A stretch of DNA of 64,000 nucleotides, taken from positions 62,001 through 126,000 of the forward strand of contig JAAFJX010000010.1 in the NCBI GenBank assembly GCA_013299045.1, read 5' to 3'. The translations under genes were made by a program, and so were the position numbers. Shown here piece after piece: positions 36,252-46,397 of this stretch. Numbering within the stretch: the first letter of the stretch is position 1; the number at the start of each line of letters is the position of its first letter. The notes under the pieces were generated by a model, which searched no databases, was not told the DNA's origin, and worked only from the letters and a program-made list of their open reading frames with translations. This DNA comes from Cytophagales bacterium (GTDB lineage: Bacteria; Bacteroidota; Bacteroidia; Cytophagales; Bernardetiaceae).

Positions 36252-37199
36252 ATGAGGATTGTTTTTTTCGGAACACCAGAATTTGCAGTGGCCTCACTAG
36301 ATGCGCTACACCAAAACGGCTGCCAGATAGTTGGCGTTGTAACAGCGCCAGACAAGCCCGCCAAGCGTGGAAACAGCCTTGAACCCACTGCCGTAAAAAA
36401 ATACGCATTGGCGCATGGACTCAATATTTTGCAGCCCGAGAAACTCAAAAACGAGCAGTTTTTGGCAGATTTACGTGCTTTAGCGGCGGACTTGCAAATC
36501 ATAGTGGCTTTCAGAATGTTACCCGAAGTGGTTTGGAATATGCCTCAACTCGGCACGTTTAACCTTCATGCGTCTTTATTGCCTCAATACAGAGGTGCTG
36601 CGCCTATCAACTGGGCAATTATCAATGGCGAAACAGAAACCGGTGTTACTACTTTTTTTCTCAAACATGAAATTGACACAGGAGATTTATTGCTACAAGA
36701 AAAAGAGCTCATCTTGCCAAGCGATAATGCCGCTACCCTGCACGACAAGCTCATGCTGCGTGGTGCAAGTCTGGTTCTAAAAACTGTACGAAACATAGAA
36801 AGCAACAGTACCTCGCCGAAAGCTCAGGAGAATGCTCAACCCTTAAAAAACGCCCCTAAAATTTTTCCAGAAACTTGTTTGTTGGACCTTAACCAACCTG
36901 CCCTGCGTGTCCATAATCAGGTAAGAGGGCTTGCGCCTGTACCAGCGGCACGCATCATATTAAACGGCAAACTGCACAAGATACACGAAACACATTTATT
37001 ATCCGAACAAGAGAACGGTCTTTGCCCTGTACATTTGCCTATTGGTGCAGTATATACGGACTTGAAGCACTTGTTTGCGTTCAAATGTTTTGATAAGTGG
37101 TTGGCGGTGCAAGTTATTCAGCCTGAAGGCAAAAAACAGATGCCCATAGCAGACTTTCTTAATGGTCAGAGAGCCGTTCAGGAATGGATTGTTGGATAA
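36252..37199 (+). CDS. fmt: Methionyl-tRNA formyltransferase
   Basis: This 315-residue enzyme formylates initiator methionyl-tRNA. The N-terminal Rossmann-type domain begins MRIVFFGTPEFAV and contains the signature NLHASLLPQYRGAAPINWAI, with the catalytic Asn-His-Asp set (HxSLLPxYRG, and ETGVTTFFLKHEIDTGD). The C-terminal OB-like domain, which binds tRNA, follows from about residue 205 (RVHNQVRGLAPVPAARI). A TTG at 36243 is in frame, but the ATG at 36252 gives the conserved start. Peptide deformylase is not adjacent. Confidence 0.96.
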   Translation: MRIVFFGTPEFAVASLDALHQNGCQIVGVVTAPDKPAKRGNSLEPTAVKKYALAHGLNILQPEKLKNEQFLADLRALAADLQIIVAFRMLPEVVWNMPQLGTFNLHASLLPQYRGAAPINWAIINGETETGVTTFFLKHEIDTGDLLLQEKELILPSDNAATLHDKLMLRGASLVLKTVRNIESNSTSPKAQENAQPLKNAPKIFPETCLLDLNQPALRVHNQVRGLAPVPAARIILNGKLHKIHETHLLSEQENGLCPVHLPIGAVYTDLKHLFAFKCFDKWLAVQVIQPEGKKQMPIADFLNGQRAVQEWIVG

Positions 37200-37285
37200 A
37201 TAAAATTATCCTTCTGCTTTTATTAGCCCGACACCTACACATACTGTAATCTTAAAATAAATTAAATATCTGATTATTAAAATAT

Positions 37286-37309
37286 TAAACCAAATACTTG
37301 TTTGGTTTA
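37286..37309. repeat. 9-bp perfect inverted repeat downstream of fmt
   Basis: TAAACCAAA (37286-37294) and TTTGGTTTA (37301-37309) flank a six-base loop. There is no T tract, so this may be an operator or a weak terminator; I cannot tell which. Confidence 0.5.
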
Positions 37310-37382
37310 GATGCTATCGGGTTAATATCTGATACAAATTTCAATTCTAAGATTTATATTGTGCATCTTTGCAATGACAATC

Positions 37383-37411
37383 TTTGTTTTATTAAGAAAG
37401 CACTAAATTTG
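37383..37411 (+). promoter_or_regulatory. Promoter for the M42 peptidase gene
   Basis: TTTG (37383-37386), 17 bases and TAAATTTG (37404-37411) fit the Bacteroidota consensus. The leader would be about 25 bases. Confidence 0.6.
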
Positions 37412-37442
37412 CGACCGAACATCTTTTGTAAAATATTTTAGC

Positions 37443-38504
37443 ATGAGTCAGCATTTTAACACAACGCTTTTGAGCGAACTTACACAGGCACCTGGCGTGT
37501 CGGGTTATGAAGAGGGTATCCGTCAGTTGGTACTCAAGCATTTAGAAGGCCTAACAGACAGCGTGGAGGTGGATAACATCGGCAACGTTTATGCCACCAA
37601 AAAAGCAGATTTGCCCAATGCACCCACTCTACTCGTTGAGGCGCATATAGACGAAATTGGCTATGTGGTTTCTCACATAGAAGACAAAGGCTTTTTGCGC
37701 TTTCATACACTCGGAGGCTTTGACCCCAAAACCTTTACCGCACAGCGTGTGCTTGTACATGGACGCAAAACTCTGCAAGGAGTAATGGGAAGCCGCGCTA
37801 TTCATTCAATGCGCGAAGATGAGCGTGGCAAAGCGCCTAAAAATGAAGATTTTTTTATTGATTTGGGGCTTCCCAAAGAAGAGGTAGTCAAATACGTGAG
37901 CGTTGGTAACCCAATAACCCGCATGGGTGAGTTGATAGAAATAGGCAACTGTGTATCTTCGCGCTCACTAGACAATCGTGTGTCTGTTTTTATAATTCTT
38001 GAAGCCCTCAAGAAATTAAGAAAGTGCCCCTACAATCTGGTAGCCACTTTTACGGTTCAAGAAGAAGTTGGTTTACGAGGTGCTATGGTGGCTGCTCACC
38101 GCATAGACCCTGATTTTTCCATTTGTCTAGACGTTACGATAGCCAACGATACTCCTAATGGTGGGAGTGGTGCAGACCGCGTTAGTGAGCTTGGTGGCGG
38201 AGCAGCCATCAAAATTCTGGACGGAGGCGTAATTTGCGACCCGCGTATGGTGGACTTTTTGCGTTCTACTGCGGATAGAAACAGCATCAATCATCAGAAC
38301 GACCTGCTTGTGTTGAGGGCGCAAACAACCACGCATATGTTGCAGTTGATGGGCAAGAAAAGCTCAATAGCGGGAGGGATTTCTATTCCAACGCGCTATT
38401 TGCATCAGACCGTAGAAACGGCTCATAAAGAAGATATTACAGCTTGTATAGAGCTCCTCACTGCCGCAATAGAAACCATTGATAAGTTTCATTGGGAAAG
38501 ATAA
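37443..38504 (+). CDS. M42-family dinuclear metallo-aminopeptidase (glutamyl aminopeptidase/endoglucanase family)
   Basis: This 353-residue cytoplasmic peptidase belongs to the M42 family of tetrahedral aminopeptidases, which degrade peptides released by larger proteases. The di-metal ligands are visible: His68 in AHIDEIG, Asp177 in SRSLDNRVS, catalytic Glu207 and ligand Glu208 in VQEEVGLRGA, Asp230 in CLDVTIAND and a histidine in YLHQTVETAHKED. Most relatives have HxPVE at the last position, so QTVE is slightly unusual. A good promoter precedes it. Substrate preference cannot be deduced. Confidence 0.9.
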   Translation: MSQHFNTTLLSELTQAPGVSGYEEGIRQLVLKHLEGLTDSVEVDNIGNVYATKKADLPNAPTLLVEAHIDEIGYVVSHIEDKGFLRFHTLGGFDPKTFTAQRVLVHGRKTLQGVMGSRAIHSMREDERGKAPKNEDFFIDLGLPKEEVVKYVSVGNPITRMGELIEIGNCVSSRSLDNRVSVFIILEALKKLRKCPYNLVATFTVQEEVGLRGAMVAAHRIDPDFSICLDVTIANDTPNGGSGADRVSELGGGAAIKILDGGVICDPRMVDFLRSTADRNSINHQNDLLVLRAQTTTHMLQLMGKKSSIAGGISIPTRYLHQTVETAHKEDITACIELLTAAIETIDKFHWER

Positions 38505-38521
38505 AAAGCCTTTTGAACGAT

Positions 38522-39052
38522 TCATCTGCTTGTTAATGAGGATAACTCGTACCAGTTGCATGGAATGTCCTCGTATAAAAATGTTTCTTGGAGCTGAAAA
38601 CCTACTTTAGTCAAAATGTGGTTGGAAGCTCCGTTTGCTGTATGTGCTGCCGCATAAATGATAGGTAGTTTGAGCACCTCAAAGCCATATTTCAGGCTCG
38701 CGAAGGCGCTTTCGGTGGCGTAGCCTTGCCCCCAATGTTTTCGCATGATTCTGTAGCCAAAATCGTGAATGTTTACATGGTTATTGATAGGCTCAGTGAG
38801 CAACTTCAAACCAGCCCACCCTAAAAATTGCAAACTATTTTTATCCACAACAGCCCAGCGCCCAATACCGTTTTCTGCATATTGCTTTCGCACAAACTGA
38901 ATAATGTTAAGTGCTTCATCAGGAGTTTTGAGAGGCCTATTACCTAAGTAACGATGCACGAGCGGGTCGGCATCTAATTCAAAAAATGCTTCTGTATCGT
39001 CTGGGTGTAGCTCTCTCAAAATGAGGCGCTTCGTTTCAAGGATAATGCTCAT
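38522..39052 (-). CDS. GNAT-family N-acetyltransferase (RimJ/RimL type)
   Basis: This 176-residue acetyltransferase starts MSIILETKRLILRELHPDD, the typical beginning of the Acetyltransf_3 subfamily. It has the acetyl-CoA binding region RIMRKHWGQGYATESAFASLKYGFE and the late motif AAHTANGASNHILTKVGFQ. It presumably acetylates an amino group of a protein N-terminus, antibiotic or small molecule; the substrate is unknown. It lies downstream of the tricorn gene terminator and converges with the M42 peptidase gene 18 bases away. Confidence 0.88.
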   Translation of the reverse strand: MSIILETKRLILRELHPDDTEAFFELDADPLVHRYLGNRPLKTPDEALNIIQFVRKQYAENGIGRWAVVDKNSLQFLGWAGLKLLTEPINNHVNIHDFGYRIMRKHWGQGYATESAFASLKYGFEVLKLPIIYAAAHTANGASNHILTKVGFQLQETFLYEDIPCNWYELSSLTSR

Positions 39053-39087
39053 AAGAAATTAGATGTAGAACTTGTTTGCTTCAAAAC

Positions 39088-39127
39088 AAAAAAAGTGGGA
39101 GAACTTTGCGGCCTCTCACTTTTTTTT
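39088..39127 (-). terminator. Rho-independent terminator of the tricorn-like gene
   Basis: AAAAAAAGTGGGAG (39088-39101) pairs with CTCTCACTTTTTTT (39113-39126) with one G-T pair. The stem flanks an 11-base loop. On the minus strand it lies 23 bases beyond the stop codon at 39150 and ends in a U tract. Confidence 0.8.
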
Positions 39128-39149
39128 GTTTTACCTACTTTTTAATCTT

Positions 39150-42100
39150 TTACTTGATGTCCTTGAGAAGTTCATCTACAGCCTTTTGAAGTTGCTGGTC
39201 TTCTTGCTTGCCTTTATGGTCGGGGGTATTTTCAAGGATAAAATCAGGGACTGCGGGGCCGTTCTCCATGTTCTTGTCCTCGCTCATAGAAAACCATGCG
39301 CGATACGGCATACGCAAAAGCGAGCCATCAATAAGATTTGTACCGCCTGTAGAAATGACTGCACCAAACGTAGGAATACCGACCAGCTTGCCCATTTTGA
39401 GGGTTTTGAAGGCGTGAGAAAAAATTTCTGCATTTGAGTAGCTGTTCTGGTTACAAATAGTAGCGACAGGTTTCAGCACGACAGGCATAGGCAAACGCTC
39501 CCCGTAAGGATAATACTTTTTGAACTTGAGCTTGTCCTTTTCTAAATTTTTGGCAGCACCACGCGGAATGGTGTAGGCGTGTTGCTTGGTGCTGAGTATG
39601 GACATGAGGTAGTCGGTTGTCCAGCCTCCACCATTGTATCGCACATCAATCACAACGGCCTCCTTGCCTTCGCAGCTCGCTACCAACTCGCGCTCAAAGC
39701 GTTCGTAGCTCTCCCAGTCCATACCCTGAATGTGAATGTAGCCTACTTTGCCTTTTGAGTATTTTTCAGTGAGCTTTTTGCGTTCTTCAATCCAGTTTTC
39801 ATAAAGTGCATCAAACAAATTGCTTACTGGCCTAATAACAACTTCGCGGGCAGTACCATTGGTGGCATTGACCGAGAGCAGTACTTTCTGGTTAGCAGTT
39901 TTGTTCAACAAAGCATAAAAGTTTTGATTGACGTTGATAGGTACGCCATTCACTGCTGTTATGATATCGCCCACCTCTAGTTTGCTGACGCTTCTGTGAG
40001 CGGGAGAGCCTTTCAGGACACGAGTAATGCGTACACCTGCCGAGTTAGGCTCTATTTCTATGCCCAAAAGGCCAGTCTGGTCAAACTGCACTTCTTCGCG
40101 GTCGCCGCCATACATACCAAGATGGCTAGCATTGAGTTCGCCGAGCATGAGGTTGAACATATCGCGGAAGTCCTTTTTGGTAGAGGCTTTCAAGGCCCAG
40201 TCTTTGTATTTGGCCTTAATTCCGCTCCAATTTACGCCGTGAAAATCAGGGTCATAGAAGTTATCGCGCATAATTCGCCAGCCTTCTTCAAACATCTGCT
40301 CCATTTCCTGTGGGTGATTAATCTCCATCTGTGCAGCATAGGGCAAGTTTTCTGTTTTACCAGCATCTGTGGCAATGCGCACCATGCCGCCTTGTTTCAT
40401 CATGTAAAGGTATTTCATACTCGGCGAAAGTTGCACACCATAAGGGTTATAATTGCCTTGTGTGAGCGCTGTGAGCGCTTTACCGTCCCATTTAATGGAA
40501 TAAAGGTCGTTGTCGGCATTGTAACTTTCGCGGCCAGCGCGGTTATTTACGAAAAAAAACGTTTTGCCATCTTTGGCAACTGCCAAATCTGTTTCGTTGC
40601 CAGGCAGGCTCGTAACTTGCACCACGCGGTTAGAAATTCCCTCTAAGTCAATAACAATAGGCGTAACGGTTGGCTTTTTGGACTTACTGCTATCTGCTTT
40701 GGCTTTTTTGTCTTTGGGTTCAGCGTCTTTCTTGGGTTCGTCCTTGGGTGCTTCGTCTTTTTCTTCTTCCCATTCTGTTTTTGTTTTTTCGGCATCGGCC
40801 TTTTTGAGCCAAACAAACCAAAGATTAAGATCATTGTTGTTGCGAGCCGAGAGGAATACCAGTTTAGAACCGTCCGGACTCCATACAGGAGCAGTGTCGG
40901 TGCGGGGGTGTTGGCTGATGTTCAAGGGCTTAGCAGAAGCATCGGCAGGCATGATGTAAACTTCTTCGTTAAAGTTCAAATCTTCCATGCTGAATGTCAG
41001 CCATTTAGAATCAGGACTGAAACGTAAACCAGAAGGGTTTGCCCAGCCACTCATCAATTCTTTTTCTTTACCGAACTGGCCTGCATCGTCTATTGCCACC
41101 GCAACGAGTGTGCCTGTATTGCGCATAAACAACATTGTTTTACCATCTGGCGAAACAACTGGGGCACGCTCATTGTCTGGGGTGTTGGTCAAGCGCGTTG
41201 TTTTATGTTTGAGGGTTTTGAACAAATTAGACTCTTTGGGGTCTGCCGAAGAAATGGCGTAGAGGTCGTATTGGCCTCCTTCGCGGTCTGAGGCAAAAAC
41301 CAAAACAGAATCAGATAACCAGGCGATGTCGCGGTCAAAATAGGCATGGCGAGTTAGGCGCACAGTTTTGGATTTTTCTTTGTCGTTTTCGGTAACAAAC
41401 ACTTCTCCGCGTACCACCAAGGCTAACAAGTTCTCGGAGGAGTTCAAGGCATACTCTGAGGCTTCGGCACGGAAAGTTTGGTACTCAATGGGGTCAAAGC
41501 GCTCATCTTTGAAGAGTTCTATATTCAGTTTTTGTGGATTTGAGCCAGCTACTTGCGGGTCTAGGCGATAAAGATTACAATCTGCCTCAAAAACAAGTTG
41601 TTTGCCATTGAGGCTCACATCAAAGTTTCGGACTCCGTCTGTTTTAAGTTTGGTAATTTGGCGCGTAGAACCATTTGGTTCGCCTTTTTCGCTGAGGTCT
41701 AGTGCATAAATATTGTAGGTTTCGTCAATTTCAGACACAAAATAGAGGGTTCGGTTGCCTCCCCAGTCAGGAAAGGTGCAGTTGCCCTCAAAAGTGGTAA
41801 TACGCTGATAGGTTTTGTTTTGTGTATCATAGAGCCAAATTTGTTTGTTGGCATAGCCTCGGTAGCGCTTGCGGTAGGGGTCGTTAGGCCCGCGCATGAA
41901 GGCAATAAAACGACCGTCTGGCGACACACTGGCGTTTGTACCGAAAGCATCAAGCAAACGGAAGGAGGTGCCGCCCTGCGCTGCTACGCTATGGATTTCA
42001 GCGTCCCATTCCACTTCAGCATGAATGCCCTTGGTATGAAAAAGAATTTGGCCGCTAGGAGTCCAGTCGCCTATGTTTTCGCTTGCAGAGTTATAGGTAA

Positions 42101-42410
42101 GACGCATGGGGTTACCGCGTTCGGCGGACATGACAAAAATGTCGTTATTGCCGTAGCGGTTGCTCTGAAAAGCGATATTCTGTCCGTCCAAGCTCCATTT
42201 TGGCATAGCTTCATAAGCCTCGTGGATAGTCATGCGCTGCGCCTTAGCACCTTCCAAAGGCACTTGCCAAATATCGCCCTGAAAACTAAAGGCTAAGCGG
42301 CTGCCGTCTGGGCTTATTGCAGGGTATCGCAACAAATTTTGTGAAAAAACTGTTTGGCTACAAAGTAGAATGAAAAGCGTAAGGCTTGTCGTTTTTTTTA
42401 AATAGAACAT
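39150..42410 (-). CDS. Tricorn protease homologue (S41 family with PD40 propeller and PDZ domain)
   Basis: This 1086-residue protein has a signal peptide (MFYLKKTTSLTLFILLCSQTVFS). WD40-like PD40 beta-propeller repeats follow to about residue 560 (AISPDGSRLAF, SPDGKTMLF, WSPDGSKLVF). A lysine- and glutamate-rich linker comes next (~590-635), then a second propeller part, a tricorn C1 region (~720), a PDZ domain (~790-870) and an S41 tail-specific peptidase domain (~900-1080) with NSYSNAEIF; Ser992 is the likely nucleophile. The protein probably degrades peptides in the periplasm. The frame opens at 42515, but the signal peptide fixes the start at 42410. It may share a transcript with the upstream ABC/M1 gene. 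Confidence 0.9.
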   Translation of the reverse strand: MFYLKKTTSLTLFILLCSQTVFSQNLLRYPAISPDGSRLAFSFQGDIWQVPLEGAKAQRMTIHEAYEAMPKWSLDGQNIAFQSNRYGNNDIFVMSAERGNPMRLTYNSASENIGDWTPSGQILFHTKGIHAEVEWDAEIHSVAAQGGTSFRLLDAFGTNASVSPDGRFIAFMRGPNDPYRKRYRGYANKQIWLYDTQNKTYQRITTFEGNCTFPDWGGNRTLYFVSEIDETYNIYALDLSEKGEPNGSTRQITKLKTDGVRNFDVSLNGKQLVFEADCNLYRLDPQVAGSNPQKLNIELFKDERFDPIEYQTFRAEASEYALNSSENLLALVVRGEVFVTENDKEKSKTVRLTRHAYFDRDIAWLSDSVLVFASDREGGQYDLYAISSADPKESNLFKTLKHKTTRLTNTPDNERAPVVSPDGKTMLFMRNTGTLVAVAIDDAGQFGKEKELMSGWANPSGLRFSPDSKWLTFSMEDLNFNEEVYIMPADASAKPLNISQHPRTDTAPVWSPDGSKLVFLSARNNNDLNLWFVWLKKADAEKTKTEWEEEKDEAPKDEPKKDAEPKDKKAKADSSKSKKPTVTPIVIDLEGISNRVVQVTSLPGNETDLAVAKDGKTFFFVNNRAGRESYNADNDLYSIKWDGKALTALTQGNYNPYGVQLSPSMKYLYMMKQGGMVRIATDAGKTENLPYAAQMEINHPQEMEQMFEEGWRIMRDNFYDPDFHGVNWSGIKAKYKDWALKASTKKDFRDMFNLMLGELNASHLGMYGGDREEVQFDQTGLLGIEIEPNSAGVRITRVLKGSPAHRSVSKLEVGDIITAVNGVPINVNQNFYALLNKTANQKVLLSVNATNGTAREVVIRPVSNLFDALYENWIEERKKLTEKYSKGKVGYIHIQGMDWESYERFERELVASCEGKEAVVIDVRYNGGGWTTDYLMSILSTKQHAYTIPRGAAKNLEKDKLKFKKYYPYGERLPMPVVLKPVATICNQNSYSNAEIFSHAFKTLKMGKLVGIPTFGAVISTGGTNLIDGSLLRMPYRAWFSMSEDKNMENGPAVPDFILENTPDHKGKQEDQQLQKAVDELLKDIK

Positions 42411-42524
42411 GGTCTTAGTGCAAATGAAAGCATAATAAACGGCAGTAGTTGTGCGTCCTAACGTGAACAAAATCGTGGTTTTGACTGTTTTTTTTTTATA
42501 AAAATGCCCAAACAAATGTAGTGC

Positions 42525-45500
42525 CTATTTGGCTTTTTCTTCTTTGATTGTCATCATGTTGTCGTCTGCGTGTTTGTCCACGAGCATATTGAGTGGGTCC
42601 ACGCCCGCTTTGGAAGGCAACTTATCCACATAAAGCACAATGGTTTCATTTTCACGTGTGAATTTGTGCTTTTTGCGATAAATGAGCTTGTCCTTGCCAT
42701 TTTCTTTGGTCATAACGGCCAAATCTATCCAATCAGCGAGTTTTTGTTTTTGCTCACGTCCGAGGCTGTCAGCTACAAATTTTTCTATTTTAGCCTCTAA
42801 AGTAACCTTATAGCGGTTGCCTTCTTTGATACAGCTAGCCTTAACGGCTTTGTTTTCATAAAGCGTGATGCGCTCAAACATATCTGTAACCAAATACTGC
42901 ATAGAATCTGGCGTAACGGCTTTGATGTAGGCGAGCAAATCCATGCTGGTAGGATAAGGGGTTTCTCGGTACTTCCAGTCAGCCACATAGCGCGAAAAAG
43001 CTTTGTTCACGGAATCTTCGCCTATATAGTCTTGTAAGGCATAAAAAATCAAAGAACCTTTGTTGTAATGGATATACTGCTGACTTTCTACGTTGCAGAG
43101 GGGCTGTTCCTTGAGCGTTTCGGTAGCGCGCCCCATGAGGTAACGGTCTAGTTCGTACTTCAAGAACTTTTGCATTTGTTCTTCAGGATAAATTTGCTTC
43201 ATGACCATTAGAGCCGAATATTCCGACATAGACTCGGAAAGCATACTGCTGCCAATTACGTCTGCTTCTGTTACTTGGTGTCCCCACCATTGGTGCGCAA
43301 TTTCGTGCGCGGTAACGAAAGTAACCATATCGTTATCGTCCTCTTTGATGTCCATGATAAAGCCAATGCCTTCGGAGTAAGGGACGGTGTTGGCAAAAGA
43401 CTGGGCAAAAGAGGAGTAGCGCGGAAACTCCATAATTCTGAGTTGTTTGTACTGGTAAGGTGAGAAAACCCTGCTATAATAATCCAAAGAGGCTTTCATA
43501 GCCTTCATCATGCGGTCAAGATTATACTCGTGCCCTTTATGGTAATAAATTTCTAGCTTTGTGCCTTTGTGGTCTTCGCGTTTGGCTTCGTAGCGCGCCG
43601 AAACAATGTTGTAGAAATTCACCATGGGCTCGTTGCCCATTGAGTAGTGGTAATAGTTTCTACCATTTTCTTTCCATTCTTTTTGCAGATAGCCAGGTGC
43701 AATGGCTATTTGGTCGCCGCTTGTGCCAAGTATGATGTCAAAACGGATACGGTCTGCGTCATCACCAAAGAGATTTTGGCTCAAGCCCACTTGGTCTGTA
43801 CGAGGGCGCTTGCGCTCCTTAGGCTTTAAGCCTTTTTCTTTGCGGTCGTCTTCATCAAAAAGTTCGTAAGCATCTTGATAACCCAAACTCGGTAAGTTGG
43901 TATTGTTAAAGAAAGTACCGTTATAGACCACGTCAGAACTGTTGCCGCCTTCTTTGAAGCCTTCGGTTTTGTAGTTCAGCTTAAAGCTCATCTTAACGCT
44001 GTCGTTGGGCGCAAGAGGCTTGTTGAGTGTGTGAATGTAGTAACGGAAATCTTCAAAGCCTTGCTTGAGCTTGCTACCGCCCTCAAATTCTAGTTTTTCT
44101 ATTTGGTACTCGGCGCTTGGCGGATATGAAAGATGTACATCTGTGATGGTGGTATTGGTTTTGTTTTTGAGAATGTAGTAGCCTTCGGCAATGAAGTCGC
44201 GTTGTTCAGGATAAATATCTACCTTGAGTTTGGTTTCCACAATGCGAGGCTGAGGAGTGTTTTCATATTTTTTAAGTGTTTTTTCATAGGCTACTTGCAA
44301 CGCTTCGCGCTCGTCTGAGTTAGAGTATTCATTCACGATGTTTGTGTTATAATAAATGAAGCAGCCAGTAAGACCAAAAGTGAGGAAGGATAAAACCACT
44401 AGTAAAGTAAGCCCCTTACCCATACGGAAACGGCCTATTCTAACACGAGTAGCCATGAGTGTTTCTGTACCACGCACCGAGAGTAAGACTGCTACCGCAA
44501 ACAAAACAACAGAAAAGCCCGTCCAATAAACAGAGAACCAACTAAAAGAGATGGGAAAATGCCCATAGCTGTTCATGTCCGAATAAGTACCCATGCTGGC
44601 CGAACCAAAAGAAAAGAGTTGGTGCTCTAAGCCTATTTGACTCAAAACCAAGTTTGCGATAAAAAAGACCACAATAACTGCATAACCCACAAACTTATCA
44701 TTGACAAGCACCTGAATAAAAAAGGCCAAGAAAGTGTAAAAAACTAGGCCCAAAAGGCTGGACGTATATAACGAGGTGAAATAAATGCCTAACTCATATT
44801 TGTAGTAGCCTTTGAAAGTTTGGATAGAAACAGCCGTGATAATAAGCAACAAAAAGATGGCACAGTATAACAAAACCATAGCCAAAAACTTGGATACAAG
44901 GCTCACAAAATCTGGCATGGGGAAGGCATCATAAATCAGATTGATTTGTACTTGACGCTCACGCCAAATCATTTCGCCCGAATAAAATACCATAATAATC
45001 AACAAAAACAAATTAAAGCCTTGTATTACTTCCAGCATAGCATACGTGGTAGGATAACCCTGCACTCCATACATCATATTGATAAAAGCGGAGTTGGAAA
45101 CCATCAGAATTAGACCGCACAATACAATGGCAATAAAAGGTATTTCTTTGATGGTTGTACGGAAGTAAAAACCTGTTAAAGTAAAGATTTGTTGTAGATA
45201 AGTCTTTAAACTCAGCACTTGCTGGACGTGCGGAATAGCGGCAGAGGCAGACTGTGCAAGAGAAGTTTCTTCTTTGAGTTTCTTAGGCTTAAAAAGCGGG
45301 TTCAGAACTACCTGAAACTTGAACTGATAAAGGCAAAAAGCTAAAAGTACCATGCCCAAAATAACTATCACGATACGGTTCAGCAGGAGCATACCTACAA
45401 GAGGCACTAAGTCATTGTTCTGCTGGTCAATAGACCAATAGTCCGTGATGTAACCTACCGTCCGCATACCGAAGGGGTCTAACAAAGCTGCCATTTCCTT

Positions 45501-46106
45501 GTTTTCTAGGTCGCTCATCATACTGCCCAGCATCAGATAAACGACAATCAGGATAATGCCCTGCGTATAAACGACAATCATTCGGCGTGAAAGCGCACCG
45601 CTCACAAAAAACAAAGCACCCGTAAAAAATAAATTGGGCACTACTAAGGTAAAAAATGGTTGAAAATACCGCGCCATATCAAATGGTAAATACTTGTCTT
45701 GGTCTATCCAAGGCATCAGTTCACCAAACATGAGGCCGAGCGGCAGACCCATAAATATTCCTAAAAGCACCACAAAAGAACCCAAAAAGCGCCCCAGAAT
45801 GTAAGCTGTTTTGTTCAGAGGAGTCGTAAACATCACAGACTCTGTTTTGTGTTCAAAGTCTCGAAGCACCGCTACGCCCATGACGGCAGAAACCACCATG
45901 AAAAAAAGTAGTGTTAGAACACTCATGGTCTGCGCCACAATGGCATTGGCGTTTTTCTTGACCTGCCCGATACCGCCACCTAGTGAAATAATATCCTCGG
46001 TGCTCATAAATGCAAAAGAAATAGCAAACAAAAGCACAAAGTAAATGTAGGTAGCAGGCCGAACTGAGCGGTATTTTAGCTCAAATCTGAATACTTCTGC
46101 AAACAT
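42525..46106 (-). CDS. ABC-2-type permease fused to M1 aminopeptidase
   Basis: Residues 1-590 of this 1193-residue protein hold two six-helix ABC-2-like permease units (starting near 1 and 310), each ending in a large loop with a GEMIWRERQ-like or DFEHKTESV element. Residues from about 620 form an M1 metallopeptidase domain with HEIAHQWWGHQ (first zinc ligand near residue 934) and the downstream glutamate in SMLSESMSEYSA. It lacks the canonical GAMEN motif but has MEFPRYSS. This membrane-anchored permease-peptidase architecture is known in Bacteroidota. An ATPase gene usually accompanies it, and none is adjacent here. Function is unknown, possibly peptide export or processing. Confidence 0.9.
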   Translation of the reverse strand: MFAEVFRFELKYRSVRPATYIYFVLLFAISFAFMSTEDIISLGGGIGQVKKNANAIVAQTMSVLTLLFFMVVSAVMGVAVLRDFEHKTESVMFTTPLNKTAYILGRFLGSFVVLLGIFMGLPLGLMFGELMPWIDQDKYLPFDMARYFQPFFTLVVPNLFFTGALFFVSGALSRRMIVVYTQGIILIVVYLMLGSMMSDLENKEMAALLDPFGMRTVGYITDYWSIDQQNNDLVPLVGMLLLNRIVIVILGMVLLAFCLYQFKFQVVLNPLFKPKKLKEETSLAQSASAAIPHVQQVLSLKTYLQQIFTLTGFYFRTTIKEIPFIAIVLCGLILMVSNSAFINMMYGVQGYPTTYAMLEVIQGFNLFLLIIMVFYSGEMIWRERQVQINLIYDAFPMPDFVSLVSKFLAMVLLYCAIFLLLIITAVSIQTFKGYYKYELGIYFTSLYTSSLLGLVFYTFLAFFIQVLVNDKFVGYAVIVVFFIANLVLSQIGLEHQLFSFGSASMGTYSDMNSYGHFPISFSWFSVYWTGFSVVLFAVAVLLSVRGTETLMATRVRIGRFRMGKGLTLLVVLSFLTFGLTGCFIYYNTNIVNEYSNSDEREALQVAYEKTLKKYENTPQPRIVETKLKVDIYPEQRDFIAEGYYILKNKTNTTITDVHLSYPPSAEYQIEKLEFEGGSKLKQGFEDFRYYIHTLNKPLAPNDSVKMSFKLNYKTEGFKEGGNSSDVVYNGTFFNNTNLPSLGYQDAYELFDEDDRKEKGLKPKERKRPRTDQVGLSQNLFGDDADRIRFDIILGTSGDQIAIAPGYLQKEWKENGRNYYHYSMGNEPMVNFYNIVSARYEAKREDHKGTKLEIYYHKGHEYNLDRMMKAMKASLDYYSRVFSPYQYKQLRIMEFPRYSSFAQSFANTVPYSEGIGFIMDIKEDDNDMVTFVTAHEIAHQWWGHQVTEADVIGSSMLSESMSEYSALMVMKQIYPEEQMQKFLKYELDRYLMGRATETLKEQPLCNVESQQYIHYNKGSLIFYALQDYIGEDSVNKAFSRYVADWKYRETPYPTSMDLLAYIKAVTPDSMQYLVTDMFERITLYENKAVKASCIKEGNRYKVTLEAKIEKFVADSLGREQKQKLADWIDLAVMTKENGKDKLIYRKKHKFTRENETIVLYVDKLPSKAGVDPLNMLVDKHADDNMMTIKEEKAK

Positions 46107-46238
46107 ATAGAAAGGATTTTTTTAAAACTTTAAGTTCTTTTAGGAAGTGCGGATTTTGTACTGCCCATTTGCTTGCTAAGAGAATAATTTTAGACAAGAT
46201 GATGCAGTAATGCGCTCTTGGGGGCTTTGAACGCGAGG

Positions 46239-46246
46239 CAAATATA
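46239..46246 (-). promoter_or_regulatory. -7 box for the ABC/M1 fusion gene
   Basis: On the minus strand TATATTTG matches TAnnTTTG, about 130 bases upstream of the start codon. No clear TTG sits at the -33 position, so the call is moderate. The gap 46107-46397 holds nothing else I can name. Confidence 0.4.
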
Positions 46247-46397
46247 GTGGCAAAACTTCTAAAAAAGTATTTTTATAAAAAGATTTGTTCAAACACACGT
46301 AAAAAAATGGATTCAATTTGTTTTTAGTAAACTCTATTTGTTTTAATTGCGGCTTACAAACAGTACTATTTGTTTCTATTCAACCAAGAAAGTAACT

